From: an uncultured Wenzhouxiangella sp.
Lineage (GTDB): Bacteria; Pseudomonadota; Gammaproteobacteria; Xanthomonadales; Wenzhouxiangellaceae
Length of the DNA: 34,356 nucleotides
Reading direction: 5' to 3'
NCBI GenBank assembly: GCA_937876395.1
Contig: CALEIM010000031.1
Coordinates: 1-34,356, forward strand
This document shows, one piece after another, positions 18,051 through 24,976 of the stretch (the stretch's first letter is position 1; every line of letters begins with the position of its first letter). The notes beneath the pieces are model-generated. The model was given only the letters and a program-made list of their open reading frames with translations, was not told the origin of the DNA and did not search any database. Position numbers and translations under genes: made by a program.

Positions 18051-18125
18051 CAACGGATGTCGGAGTGATGTACCTCGCTTCGCGCCCTGCGACTTGGCTT
18101 GACCGTTGCGGTTTTGCCAAGATTG
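18022..18125 (-). ncRNA. Candidate small RNA or panD leader/attenuator RNA
   Basis: About 105 nt lie between a predicted sigma70-like promoter (18132-18161) and the intrinsic terminator (18020-18050). On the minus strand the 5' half folds as a clean hairpin: CTTGGC (18116-18121) pairs with GCCAAG (18093-18098), and an inner ACCG-CAA-CGGT stem is separated by AAA/CAA internal loops. A smaller TCGC/GCGA hairpin and then the terminator follow. I see no open reading frame with a ribosome site. It could be a free-standing sRNA or a conditional terminator controlling panD and pgi. I do not recognise it as a known Rfam family. Confidence 0.5.
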
Positions 18126-18161
18126 GTGGTAAGTCTACCACAACTAAAGCGCAGATGCCAA
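18126..18161 (-). promoter_or_regulatory. Sigma70-like promoter with perfect palindrome over the -10
   Basis: On the minus strand TTGGCA (18156-18161) and TAGACT (18132-18137) are spaced by 18 bp. A perfect inverted repeat, GTGGTA-N4-TACCAC (18126-18141), covers the whole -10 hexamer. This looks like an operator for a dimeric repressor. The TGGT...ACCA half-sites resemble GntR/FadR-type operators, which is an inference only. Confidence 0.5.
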
Positions 18162-18260
18162 GGTGAAGTGAACTCAAACACTGTCTGATGTAGCACACGT
18201 GGTTTGAACGCCACAATCTGCCAAAGTTCCGCCCCTGTCCCGCGCACCATCGGAGCGGGC

Positions 18261-19073
18261 TCAGGCCAGCCAGCCGGCCAGCAGCATCAGGCTCATAACG
18301 ACCAGCCACAGCACCAGCATCCGCCAGGCCAGGTGGTGGCCGCGGCGCAGGCCCTGGGCGAAATCTTCGGCATCGCTGAGCAGGGCCGCGGCCACGGCAT
18401 CAATCAGGCTGGAGTCCATAAACCAGCCGTGTCGCTGACTGCGCCAGCGTTTCCAGGCCTGAACCACGCGATCAAGATCGGCCACCAGACCGGCGGCCAC
18501 CGCCATCAGTAAAATGACCGGCCATTCGAGCACGAAGCGCAGACGGGCCAGCCAGTCGCGCTCGACCGTATCAAGCTGCTCCAGCTGCAGCGCCTTGTCG
18601 GTCGTCCGGTAAAGCAGCACGCCGGGAATGCCCAGCACGGTAAACCAGAACAGGATGGCAAACCAGCGTGTGCCGGAGGCGCGCAACACCGCTGCCCCGG
18701 CAGCGGTTGGCAAATCGTCAGGGCGAATTCCCAGGGCGCGGGCGGCCTCGACGGCCTCGACGTGCTGCGGATCGTTGAGCAGCCATTCGACGTCGCGATC
18801 AAGATCACGCGGACCAAGGGTATAGACAAATACCGCCAGGGCCAGCAGGGCCCAGCCCACCACGCCGAGCAGCAAGGTGGCCAGCGCCGTGGCGGCGGCC
18901 GACACCAACAGGATGGTCAGGATCAGGGCGCTGACCACCACCGCGGCCTGGCCGGGAATGCGACGGCGCAGCTCAAGCGCCGGCCACATCAGCCAGTCGA
19001 AACGGCGCCAGCGGCCAAGGCCGGTGGCGTAGTGACTGATCAGCAAACCGAGCAGAACGACAAGGATGGTCAT
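18261..19073 (-). CDS. AmpE-like inner-membrane protein
   Basis: The 270-aa membrane protein has about four to five hydrophobic segments: the N-terminus, about 45-85, 135-155, 180-200 and the C-terminal 20 residues. The phrases FVYTLGPRDLDRDVEWLL and ASGTRWFAILFWFTVLGIPG, with a following LLYRTTDK, match the pattern of the AmpE/CbiB-related family, in which AmpE is linked to beta-lactamase regulation through ampD-ampE. No ampD is beside it here, so a role in beta-lactam signalling is not supported by context. The gene is 67 bp downstream of erpA on the same strand. No good Shine-Dalgarno precedes the ATG, so the start is moderately certain. Confidence 0.72.
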   Translation of the reverse strand: MTILVVLLGLLISHYATGLGRWRRFDWLMWPALELRRRIPGQAAVVVSALILTILLVSAAATALATLLLGVVGWALLALAVFVYTLGPRDLDRDVEWLLNDPQHVEAVEAARALGIRPDDLPTAAGAAVLRASGTRWFAILFWFTVLGIPGVLLYRTTDKALQLEQLDTVERDWLARLRFVLEWPVILLMAVAAGLVADLDRVVQAWKRWRSQRHGWFMDSSLIDAVAAALLSDAEDFAQGLRRGHHLAWRMLVLWLVVMSLMLLAGWLA

Positions 19074-19140
19074 GGGAGATTGATACCATGAACCGGCCCG
19101 TTGCGGCCAGCCCCGAACGGCAGATCAGCGCACCTGAGGA

Positions 19141-19482
19141 TTAACCCACTCCAAAGGATGAACCGCAGCCGCAAGTGGTGGCGGCGTTCGGGTTGCGTAT
19201 CACGAAGCGCGCGCCCTGCAGGCTTTCGCTGTAATCCACCTCGGCGCCTTCCAGGTACTGAAAGCTCAGCGGGTCAATCACCAGGGTGACGTCATCGCGC
19301 ACCACGGTCAGATCGCCGTCTTCGACCTGCTCATCGAAGGTAAAGCCGTACTGAAAGCCGGAGCAGCCGCCGCCAGTAATGTAGACGCGCAGCTTGAGGC
19401 CCGGGTTGCCTTCTTCCAGAATCAGCTCGCGCACCTTGGCTGCGGCCGCCAGCGTAAAAATCATCGGTTCAGATTCTGTCAT
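19141..19482 (-). CDS. erpA: A-type iron-sulfur cluster insertion protein ErpA
   Basis: ErpA carries Fe-S clusters from the assembly machinery to apo-proteins, including isoprenoid-pathway enzymes. The product is 113 aa. The three ligand cysteines are present: Cys40 in YITGGGCSGFQYGFTFD, and Cys104 and Cys106 in ATTCGCGSSFGVG. VIDPLSFQYLEGAEVDYSES is the family core, and the FQYGF form favours ErpA over IscA. The ATG at 19482 lacks a strong Shine-Dalgarno. A promoter and an intrinsic terminator lie between 19564 and 19724, upstream of the start, so expression may depend on readthrough or on another promoter. Confidence 0.95.
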   Translation of the reverse strand: MTESEPMIFTLAAAAKVRELILEEGNPGLKLRVYITGGGCSGFQYGFTFDEQVEDGDLTVVRDDVTLVIDPLSFQYLEGAEVDYSESLQGARFVIRNPNAATTCGCGSSFGVG

Positions 19483-19563
19483 TGCATCTTGTACCGGAAA
19501 GCTGTGGTTTCAATCATCAAGATGGCGGCTCCCGCGCGACGATTCAATCCGCGCGGCATGCCT

Positions 19564-19596
19564 GCAAAGAAAAAGAAAGCGGCCCTGCGACCGCTT
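19564..19596 (-). terminator. Intrinsic terminator upstream of erpA
   Basis: On the minus strand a 6-bp stem, AAGCGG (19591-19596) with CCGCTT (19577-19582), and an 8-nt loop are followed by a T-rich tail TTCTTTTTCTTT. It lies 81 bp before the erpA ATG and about 95 bp after the promoter at 19695-19724. It would yield a ~125-nt leader RNA. Confidence 0.7.
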
Positions 19597-19694
19597 GAAT
19601 GGAGTATGCCCCAAACCGGATGGATGTGCACTTTGTTGTTGTTATTCAATTCAGGCTGTTGTAATTCCATGAATTTTTTGTAACGTGCGCATTG

Positions 19695-19724
19695 TTTATA
19701 CCGCGCTGACCGGTCTGGCGTCAA
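19695..19724 (-). promoter_or_regulatory. Sigma70 promoter facing erpA
   Basis: On the minus strand TTGACG (19719-19724) and TATAAA (19695-19700) are separated by 18 bp, close to consensus. The predicted transcript starts near 19688 and meets the terminator at 19564-19596 before reaching erpA. Confidence 0.6.
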
Positions 19725-19783
19725 GTTGCCGGCGACCGGGCCTTGGCCGACAATACGCTTCCGCCCAGCCAAAGGAGCCGTGG

Positions 19784-20203
19784 ATGCGCTGGCTCGAAGC
19801 CTTTCATGTCGTTTTTGTTGTTACCTGGTTTGCCGGCCTGTTCTATCTGCCGCGGCTGTTTGTCTATGCCGCCGAGAATCCTGCTGGAGAGCGGTTTGAG
19901 CTGCTGCTGGTCATGCAGCGCAGGCTTCTGGGCATTACCCATATTGGCGCTGCGCTGGCGATTGGCTTTGGCCTGGCCACCCTGATCGGTGAACCCTGGC
20001 ATCTGGGCAACGGCGGCTGGATGCACGTCAAGCTGACGCTGGTTGCCGGGCTGATCGTCTATCACCTGTGGTGCTGGCGGCTGGTGGCCCGCTTTGCGCG
20101 CGGCGACAACCGGCGCAGCTCGAAGTGGTACCGGGTGTTCAACGAGGTGCCGGCGCTGTTTCTGATCCTGATCGTCGTGCTGGTGATCGTCAAACCGTTC
20201 TGA
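19784..20203 (+). CDS. hemJ: Protoporphyrinogen oxidase HemJ
   Basis: HemJ oxidises protoporphyrinogen IX to protoporphyrin IX in heme synthesis and is an integral inner-membrane protein. The product is 139 aa with four hydrophobic helices. The N-terminal FHVVFVVTWFAGLFYLPRLF (with His8), the mid-protein GGWMHVKLTLVAGLIVYHLW (with Lys83), and RVFNEVPALFLILIVVLVIV near the C-terminus are diagnostic of the HemJ/UPF0093 family; the conserved His and Lys are needed for heme binding and activity in studied members. ATG 19784 has AAAGGAG 6 nt upstream, which decides the start over longer openings. It is divergent from erpA and convergent with nudE. Confidence 0.93.
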   Translation: MRWLEAFHVVFVVTWFAGLFYLPRLFVYAAENPAGERFELLLVMQRRLLGITHIGAALAIGFGLATLIGEPWHLGNGGWMHVKLTLVAGLIVYHLWCWRLVARFARGDNRRSSKWYRVFNEVPALFLILIVVLVIVKPF

Positions 20204-20224
20204 TCGGCCACTGCCGCTAAGCTG

Positions 20225-20256
20225 GGAGCCTCGATCGGTTAAACCCGACAGGCTCC
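20225..20256. terminator. Bidirectional hairpin between hemJ and nudE
   Basis: GGAGCCT (20225-20231) pairs with AGGCTCC (20250-20256), with an inner TCGG/CCGA stem. It lies in the 52-bp convergent gap, and its right arm touches the nudE stop codon. There is no T-tract, so termination strength is uncertain. Confidence 0.5.
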
Positions 20257-20828
20257 TATCCACCGCCCTCGGACCGAAGCAGATCTCTGGCCATGTACAG
20301 GGCGGCAATGCTGCGGCCTTCGCTGCAGTCATCGCGGCGAATCAGGCTGAGCAGATCATTGATCGGCCAGCGCACGACCTCGATTTCCTCAGGCTCATCG
20401 CCGGGCAGGCGCGACGGATAGAGGTCGCGGGCCAGGATGATGTGGGTACGGTGGGTCATGTAGCCAGGTGCCAGGGTCAGATGTCCCAGCTCGGCCAGCG
20501 AGCGGGCGGCAAAGCCGCATTCTTCCTGCAGCTCGCGGTTGGCGCCTTCGGTAAAGCTTTCACCGGGTTCGAGCCGACCCTTTGGCAGCCCCAGTTCGTA
20601 ACGATGCACACCGCAGGCGTATTCGCGAATCAGTAGCACGTGCTCATCGTCGGGCATGGCCACGATGATGACCGCGCCGACGCCGCGGCTGATCAGGCGT
20701 TCATAGGTGCGGCGCTCGCCGTTGGCAAATTCCAGGTCAAGCTGTTCGACCCGGAAAAGATCGGCCGGGCGACCTTCGCGCCGTTCATGAATAATTGGCA
20801 GTGGCCAGGAGGAATCGTTTTCAGGCAT
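20256..20828 (-). CDS. nudE: ADP-compound Nudix hydrolase NudE
   Basis: NudE-type enzymes hydrolyse ADP-ribose, Ap3A and NADH to nucleoside monophosphates. The product is 190 aa. The Nudix box is complete at residues 84-106: Gly84, Glu90, Arg98-Glu99, Glu102-Glu103 and Gly105, fitting G-x5-E-x7-R-E-x-x-E-E-x-G. RYELGLPKG before it and LTLAPGYMTHRTHIILARDL after it are characteristic of NudE rather than NudF. ATG 20828 (MPENDSSWPLP) was chosen; it overlaps the upstream phosphatase gene by 8 bp, implying coupled translation. A pairing of nudE with a CysQ-like phosphatase gene is common in gammaproteobacteria. Confidence 0.92.
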   Translation of the reverse strand: MPENDSSWPLPIIHERREGRPADLFRVEQLDLEFANGERRTYERLISRGVGAVIIVAMPDDEHVLLIREYACGVHRYELGLPKGRLEPGESFTEGANRELQEECGFAARSLAELGHLTLAPGYMTHRTHIILARDLYPSRLPGDEPEEIEVVRWPINDLLSLIRRDDCSEGRSIAALYMARDLLRSEGGG

Positions 20829-21600
20829 GGCGAGAGGATAACAACTGTAGGTGCAGGTTCGGGCAAGCGGCCAGGATCGAACGACTTTCCAGATCAATCC
20901 GGGCGCCGTCAAGATCGGTAATGACGCCGCCGGCCTCGCTGACGATTACGGCCAGTGCGGCAATGTCCAGAATATCGACGTCGCTTTCGATGACCACATC
21001 CTGACCGCCGTCGGCCAGGCGATGGTAGGAATAAAAATCACCGTAGCCGCGCGAACGCGACGCACGGCTGACAATCTCGCCAACCCAGGCCCAGCCCGCA
21101 CTTTGCGCCAGCCGGCGCAGATTGCCGAAACTCACGTCGGCATCTTCCAGACGCACCACTTCGCGAACCTTGACCGATCTGCCATTGATGTAGGCGCCGC
21201 CGCCGCGCCATGCCCAGGCGCGCTCATTGAAAGTCGGTGCCGACGACATGCCGAGCACCAGCTCGCCATCGACCATCAGCGCGATCTGGGTCGACCAGAA
21301 CGGCAGGCGCCGAATAAAGCTGCGCGTGCCATCAATCGGATCGATCAGCCACAGGTAGCGGCTATTGCCGTCGCGGCCGTATTCTTCGCCGTAGAGCGCG
21401 TGGTCCGGAAAATGCCGGGAAATAACGGCGCGAATGGCCTCCTCGGTCTGGCGATCGGCCACCGTGACCGGGCTGGAATCATCCTTGATTTCGATCTCCA
21501 GCTCCGCACCGAAGTGGCGCATCGCCACGGCATCAGCCGCGTCGGCGGCCTCCGCGGCCACCTCCAGGCAGTGCTTCAGTTCCTGCTCATCGATTGTCAT
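20821..21600 (-). CDS. Inositol-monophosphatase-family phosphatase, histidinol-phosphatase (HisN)-like
   Basis: This 259-aa metal-dependent phosphatase belongs to the IMPase/FBPase/CysQ superfamily. Metal-binding motifs are seen: DSSPVTVADR, GEEYG (Glu72-Glu73), and LIDPIDGTRSF with Asp87, Asp90 and Thr92. SRSRGYGDFYSYHRLADGG followed by AALAVIVSEAGG most resembles HisN-type histidinol-phosphatases. However, the position next to nudE is where gammaproteobacteria often keep cysQ, so 3'-phosphoadenosine-5'-phosphate or an inositol phosphate are possible substrates. The normal W-D of the last metal motif reads L-D here (Asp212). ATG 21600 was chosen; a tandem-repeat patch lies immediately upstream. 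Confidence 0.82.
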   Translation of the reverse strand: MTIDEQELKHCLEVAAEAADAADAVAMRHFGAELEIEIKDDSSPVTVADRQTEEAIRAVISRHFPDHALYGEEYGRDGNSRYLWLIDPIDGTRSFIRRLPFWSTQIALMVDGELVLGMSSAPTFNERAWAWRGGGAYINGRSVKVREVVRLEDADVSFGNLRRLAQSAGWAWVGEIVSRASRSRGYGDFYSYHRLADGGQDVVIESDVDILDIAALAVIVSEAGGVITDLDGARIDLESRSILAACPNLHLQLLSSRHA

Positions 21601-21607
21601 GGGTGTT

Positions 21608-21653
21608 GGTCGTTTGGTCGTTTGGTCGTTTGGTTTCTTGTGCCTTGTGCCTT
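21608..21653. repeat. Short tandem repeat patch between gspN and the IMPase gene
   Basis: On the plus strand three perfect octamers GGTCGTTT (21608-21631) are followed by GGTTTCTT and then two perfect heptamers GTGCCTT (21640-21653). On the coding (minus) strand it reads AAGGCAC x2, then AAACGACC x3. It starts 2 bp after the gspN TGA and ends 7 bp before the downstream ATG. It shares the AAGGCAC unit with the patch at 28592-28645. Confidence 0.85.
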
Positions 21654-21655
21654 TA

Positions 21656-22366
21656 TCACCAGCCGAGCATTCCGCCAAGCTCGATGCGCACCTGACCATC
21701 CGGCTGCGGCTCACCCAGCCAGGCGATCTGCCGAACCAGCTCGGGACGATTTGGGCTGGCGCGCAGCCACAGATCAAGCTGGTAGTCCTCGACTCCGAAC
21801 TCGATCGTTCCGCGAATCTGCACCGCACCGGGCTCGGTTGACTCGATGCGGGCCTGCTGATGGGCATCCTCGGCCACCAGGCGGACCGTGATTTCGCCCA
21901 GGGACTCATGAACCGCGCCCTCCAGCCGGGCATTGCGCCAGATCATGCTGCCGTCGATTTCCGGCGGCGCGCCATCTGCGATGAAGACTCGGGCAAGTGC
22001 GATCTCCAACTGCCCGCGCGGACGCACGTTGGCCAGCCAGACCTGCGCATCCAGGTGTTTCATGGCCACGCTGCCCGACACTTCTTCGAGCCGGGTGCCG
22101 CCGTTGGCCGGGATCCAGTAACCGCTCAGATCGACACCGTCCCCGACCGCCTGCCAACTCCAGCGCCGACCACTGTCCCAGCGCCAGTCAAGATCCAGCG
22201 GCACCTGGCCCGGCTGCTGCCAGACGGCCTGTCCGCTCCAGATCGTACCCTGCACGTCGCGGACATCTTCAGCGATATCGAGATACGGCGTGATCACCCG
22301 CGCCGGCAGGGTCAACAGTAAAATGGCTGGCACCGCCAGCAGCCCGAGCCAGAAAACCTTACGCAT
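21656..22366 (-). CDS. gspN: Type II secretion system protein GspN
   Basis: GspN is a bitopic inner-membrane component present in some type II systems; its exact role is not settled. The product is 236 aa. An N-terminal membrane helix (VFWLGLLAVPAILLLTLPAR) precedes a periplasmic beta-rich domain. VITPYLDIAEDVRDVQGTIW and DLDWRWDSGRRW match the conserved start of the GspN domain. ATG 22366 overlaps the gspM 3' end by 8 bp. The stop TGA is followed at once by TAA. Confidence 0.88.
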   Translation of the reverse strand: MRKVFWLGLLAVPAILLLTLPARVITPYLDIAEDVRDVQGTIWSGQAVWQQPGQVPLDLDWRWDSGRRWSWQAVGDGVDLSGYWIPANGGTRLEEVSGSVAMKHLDAQVWLANVRPRGQLEIALARVFIADGAPPEIDGSMIWRNARLEGAVHESLGEITVRLVAEDAHQQARIESTEPGAVQIRGTIEFGVEDYQLDLWLRASPNRPELVRQIAWLGEPQPDGQVRIELGGMLGW

Positions 22367-22847
22367 CGCTGGCGACGTTGACCCGTACGTTGACCTGGCC
22401 GGACGAGGCCTCGACGCGGTCAATCTGAAGTTGCTCGATGCGCACCGGACGGCTGCGCGAAAACGATTCCAGCCAGCCCATGACGCTGACAAAATCCGCT
22501 GCGTCCAGCCATACTCGCACCTGGCCCTCACCGCTCGGTTCGATGCGCGTCAGGGCGCCGGCCAGGCCGGCGGCGCGAGCCGTTTCATCGGTCAGTCCGA
22601 GCAGCGAGCGGCCGTCGAGATCACGTGCACCGAGGTCACGACTGCGCAGCGTTTCGGCCAGCGGCGTCACTGCCTCCAGCCAGTTGAGCAGGGCTTGCTG
22701 ATCGGCAATGCGTTCGCGCTCGAACTGTCGCGCCTCGTTCAGCGGCTCCCAGACCCAAACGTAGGTCAGCGCCGCCAGCAGCACCGCAACAGCGAGTGCC
22801 ACAAGACCCCGCTGCCTGGGTTCAAGCTGCTGCCAGTAGCTGTTCAT
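22359..22847 (-). CDS. gspM: Type II secretion system protein GspM
   Basis: GspM is the inner-membrane partner of GspL in the secretion platform. The product is 162 aa. A short cytoplasmic tail (MNSYWQQLEPRQRG) leads into one membrane helix (about 15-34). A Glu/Arg-rich coiled coil (about 36-65) and a ferredoxin-like C-terminal domain (about 85-160) follow. The Trp-Gln-x-Leu-x-Pro-Arg-Glu/Gln-Arg start is typical of GspM. It overlaps gspL by 4 bp and gspN by 8 bp. Confidence 0.9.
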   Translation of the reverse strand: MNSYWQQLEPRQRGLVALAVAVLLAALTYVWVWEPLNEARQFERERIADQQALLNWLEAVTPLAETLRSRDLGARDLDGRSLLGLTDETARAAGLAGALTRIEPSGEGQVRVWLDAADFVSVMGWLESFSRSRPVRIEQLQIDRVEASSGQVNVRVNVASDA

Positions 22848-24043
22848 GCGCCGCCCTGCCGATTGATTCGGATACGGCCACTGGCACCGTGTTCATCGAG
22901 ACTGGCTGACAGCAGCTCGGCAACCAGATCAAGCGCTCGCAGGCGCAGTTCAAGCTGATCAAGGGTGGCCACATCCGGAGCGCGCAGACCCAGCTCCAGG
23001 ATCCCGTCGCGAAAATCAAGCCGATCAAGCTCAAGCTCTGCCTGACCGGCCAAAACGGGCGCGACCCGGTGCATCAGATCGAGCAGACCGGCCGCCTGCC
23101 CAAAGCGAAGCTCGGCCAATTGGCGCTCCGCCTGAGCGTGGGGATGGACGATGCGACCAATATCGGGAAAGGCCTGCCGGAACTGGGCTTCAATGGCGCG
23201 CTCAAGCTGAGCTGAACGCTGGGCAAGCTGGTAGCGTTCCAGCCCGGCATGGGCGAACAGCACAACCAACGTGACAAGCCCCAAGCTCGCCACCCAGCGC
23301 CACTGCAACCGTGCGCTGGCCGCTGAGCGCGGCGCATACGGACCGCTCAACAGGTTCAGTTCGGTTTTGGCCGCCTGATCGCCCAGAATGGCCAGCAGGC
23401 TGCGACCTGAGCTGCGATCGGTCAGGTTGTATGAGGCCGCCCACGCCGGGCGCACACCGCCGAACCAGTCCACTGCCGCTGGCGCCTCCGAATTGGACGC
23501 GCTGAGATCGGCCACCAGCTCAGCGGCCAGATCAGTATCAAAGCTGGCAAAGGACCACTCGCCCCAGCGGCTCAGGATGCGGCCGTCGTGTTCGGCCAGG
23601 CTGAGGCGTCCGGGTTGCCAGGGCAAACACAGCGCATCCGGCAACATCCGCTCGGCTCGGCTGCCGGCGAGCTGTGTGCTGAGCTCATCCATCGCATCAG
23701 TGCCGAGGCTCACGCAGTGCAGCCGTCCGTTTGCATCGCGCGGCCCGGCCACGACGTGCTCGTCTTCGGCACTGCCGGCAAAATATTCCTCGGCTGCCCA
23801 GCGCATGGCCTGGGCCAGTTTGGGCCCGCGCAGCGGCGGCAGATCGAGAGTCAGGCCAAGGCAGCGCGAGGCATCAACAAGCACCGTCGTCGCCAGCTCG
23901 CCGGGCCAGTCAGCCTGGCTCGGCGCACATCGCCCGCGCTTGCCGAGCTGACCGGCGCGCGCGGCCACCGCCCAGTCCCATTGCGGGCCGGCAGCGTGGA
24001 TGATCAGGCGTTCCGAGCGCGCTCGCGCCATGTTCCGCGCCAT
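22844..24043 (-). CDS. gspL: Type II secretion system protein GspL
   Basis: GspL anchors the cytoplasmic ATPase GspE to the inner membrane. The product is 399 aa. The cytoplasmic actin-like part (about 1-240) includes LPPLRGPKLAQAMRWAAEEY and EDEHVVAGPRDANGRLHCVS, both typical of GspL. One membrane helix (about 250-268, WVASLGLVTLVVLFAHAGLE) precedes a coiled coil and a periplasmic ferredoxin-like domain. The start is ambiguous: a 12-bp perfect duplication gives ATG at 24043 and again at 24031 (MARN then MARA). GspE itself is not encoded in the window. Confidence 0.92.
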   Translation of the reverse strand: MARNMARARSERLIIHAAGPQWDWAVAARAGQLGKRGRCAPSQADWPGELATTVLVDASRCLGLTLDLPPLRGPKLAQAMRWAAEEYFAGSAEDEHVVAGPRDANGRLHCVSLGTDAMDELSTQLAGSRAERMLPDALCLPWQPGRLSLAEHDGRILSRWGEWSFASFDTDLAAELVADLSASNSEAPAAVDWFGGVRPAWAASYNLTDRSSGRSLLAILGDQAAKTELNLLSGPYAPRSAASARLQWRWVASLGLVTLVVLFAHAGLERYQLAQRSAQLERAIEAQFRQAFPDIGRIVHPHAQAERQLAELRFGQAAGLLDLMHRVAPVLAGQAELELDRLDFRDGILELGLRAPDVATLDQLELRLRALDLVAELLSASLDEHGASGRIRINRQGGA

Positions 24044-24047
24044 GTTC
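24024..24047. repeat. 12-bp perfect tandem duplication across the gspL start
   Basis: CGCGCCATGTTC occurs twice head to tail (24024-24035 and 24036-24047). On the minus strand each copy carries an in-frame ATG for gspL, and the second copy reaches the last base of the gspK stop codon. Confidence 0.85.
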
Positions 24048-24976
24048 TAGGGGACTCCCTGGCTGAAATGACGGAAACCATCATAACCCGCTGCCGCCGC
24101 ATTCAGCAGGCGAAAATAGTCGCGTTCGATGCCGTCAAGCACGACTCGCGCCTGAGCTAGATACCAGCGGCTGCGGACCACCAGACGCAGGCGCTCATCG
24201 GGGCGCAGATGCGGCTGAATCAGGGGGTGTTCGGCAAAGTGCCGCAGCTCGGCAAACGGGCCGTCGGCCAGCACGCGCCTGGCCTGATCCGGATCGAGAT
24301 CGGCAATCACGGCGGCCAGCACTTCGGGTCGGGCTGAATTGACGTTGACGCGCAGCTCGACTTCCGGCAACGCCGTCACCATTGGTGCGAGAATGTCCCA
24401 GGCGTGTTGATCAACGCTGCGGAGCCAGCGCAGCTCACTGCTGCTGGCCAGCAGGACGCCGGCCGTTCGATATGGCGGATCGTGGCGTCCATACCAGTCG
24501 TTGGCCGCGCTTCCGGGACGCGGCATAATCGCGCCGTCCAGCCAATCGGCCAGCTCGTCGGCAATCACCGGGTTGAGTCCGAGCAGATTGAGCAGACGCA
24601 CAAACGCGGCGTGTGCGCCGGCCGCGGCGGCCGCATCGGGATGGGCCAGGGCATTGACATTGAAGCGCGCTGCCTGATCCATCAAACGCCCCTGGATCAT
24701 GCCACCGGGCACGTCGAACGGGGCCGTCCAGCTACCGTCCAGCGCCGTCGGATCGGCACCCTCGGCCAGGGCCTGATCGAGCATGCGTTCGGCCAGCAGC
24801 GACATACCCTGGGCATACTGCCAGCTACGTTCCGAGGCAATCAGCGCCTCACTGCGCGCCAAAGCACGCTGGCCCGCTTCAAGCAGACCCAGCGCGATCA
24901 CGCTCGCCAGGGCGGCGGCCAGCAAGGCAATCAGCAGCGCGCTGCCGCGCTGGGTCGATGGCTGCGGATTGGTCAT
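24047..24976 (-). CDS. gspK: Type II secretion minor pseudopilin GspK
   Basis: GspK is the large tip pseudopilin that starts pseudopilus assembly with GspI and GspJ. The product is 309 aa, the right size for GspK, which is larger than other pseudopilins. The prepilin cleavage site is at QRG/SALLIALLAAALASVIAL, followed by the hydrophobic N-terminal helix. Typical later features are AARFNVNALAHPD, the LADWLDGAIMPRPGSAANDW segment (cf. the conserved D-W-x-D of GspK), and RVNVNSARPEVLAAVI. It overlaps gspJ by 4 bp and is followed by gspL after 3 bp. Confidence 0.93.
   Translation of the reverse strand: MTNPQPSTQRGSALLIALLAAALASVIALGLLEAGQRALARSEALIASERSWQYAQGMSLLAERMLDQALAEGADPTALDGSWTAPFDVPGGMIQGRLMDQAARFNVNALAHPDAAAAAGAHAAFVRLLNLLGLNPVIADELADWLDGAIMPRPGSAANDWYGRHDPPYRTAGVLLASSSELRWLRSVDQHAWDILAPMVTALPEVELRVNVNSARPEVLAAVIADLDPDQARRVLADGPFAELRHFAEHPLIQPHLRPDERLRLVVRSRWYLAQARVVLDGIERDYFRLLNAAAAGYDGFRHFSQGVP

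Larger units (their letters stand above)
19483..19783. other. 301-bp erpA / hemJ divergent intergenic region
   Basis: This gap separates erpA (minus) and hemJ (plus). It holds, on the minus strand, a good promoter (19695-19724), an A/C-rich stretch including AATAACAACAACAAAG (about 19632-19648), an intrinsic terminator (19564-19596), and about 80 bp of erpA 5' sequence. A second -10-like CATACT lies just before the terminator. On the plus strand it ends with the hemJ Shine-Dalgarno AAAGGAG (19771-19777). I could not place a convincing hemJ promoter. Confidence 0.6.

Noticed and set aside
17976..18053. Extension of panD by 26 residues to an upstream in-frame start.
   Set aside because: It would translate the terminator hairpin, and the family N-terminus clearly begins at MQLTMLKGK.
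19479..19670. Leader reading frame (63 codons) whose stop overlaps the erpA ATG (ATGA), running through the terminator hairpin.
   Set aside because: No Shine-Dalgarno precedes its ATG, and its composition (poly-Phe from the T-tract) suggests chance. Kept in mind only because the overlap would allow coupling.
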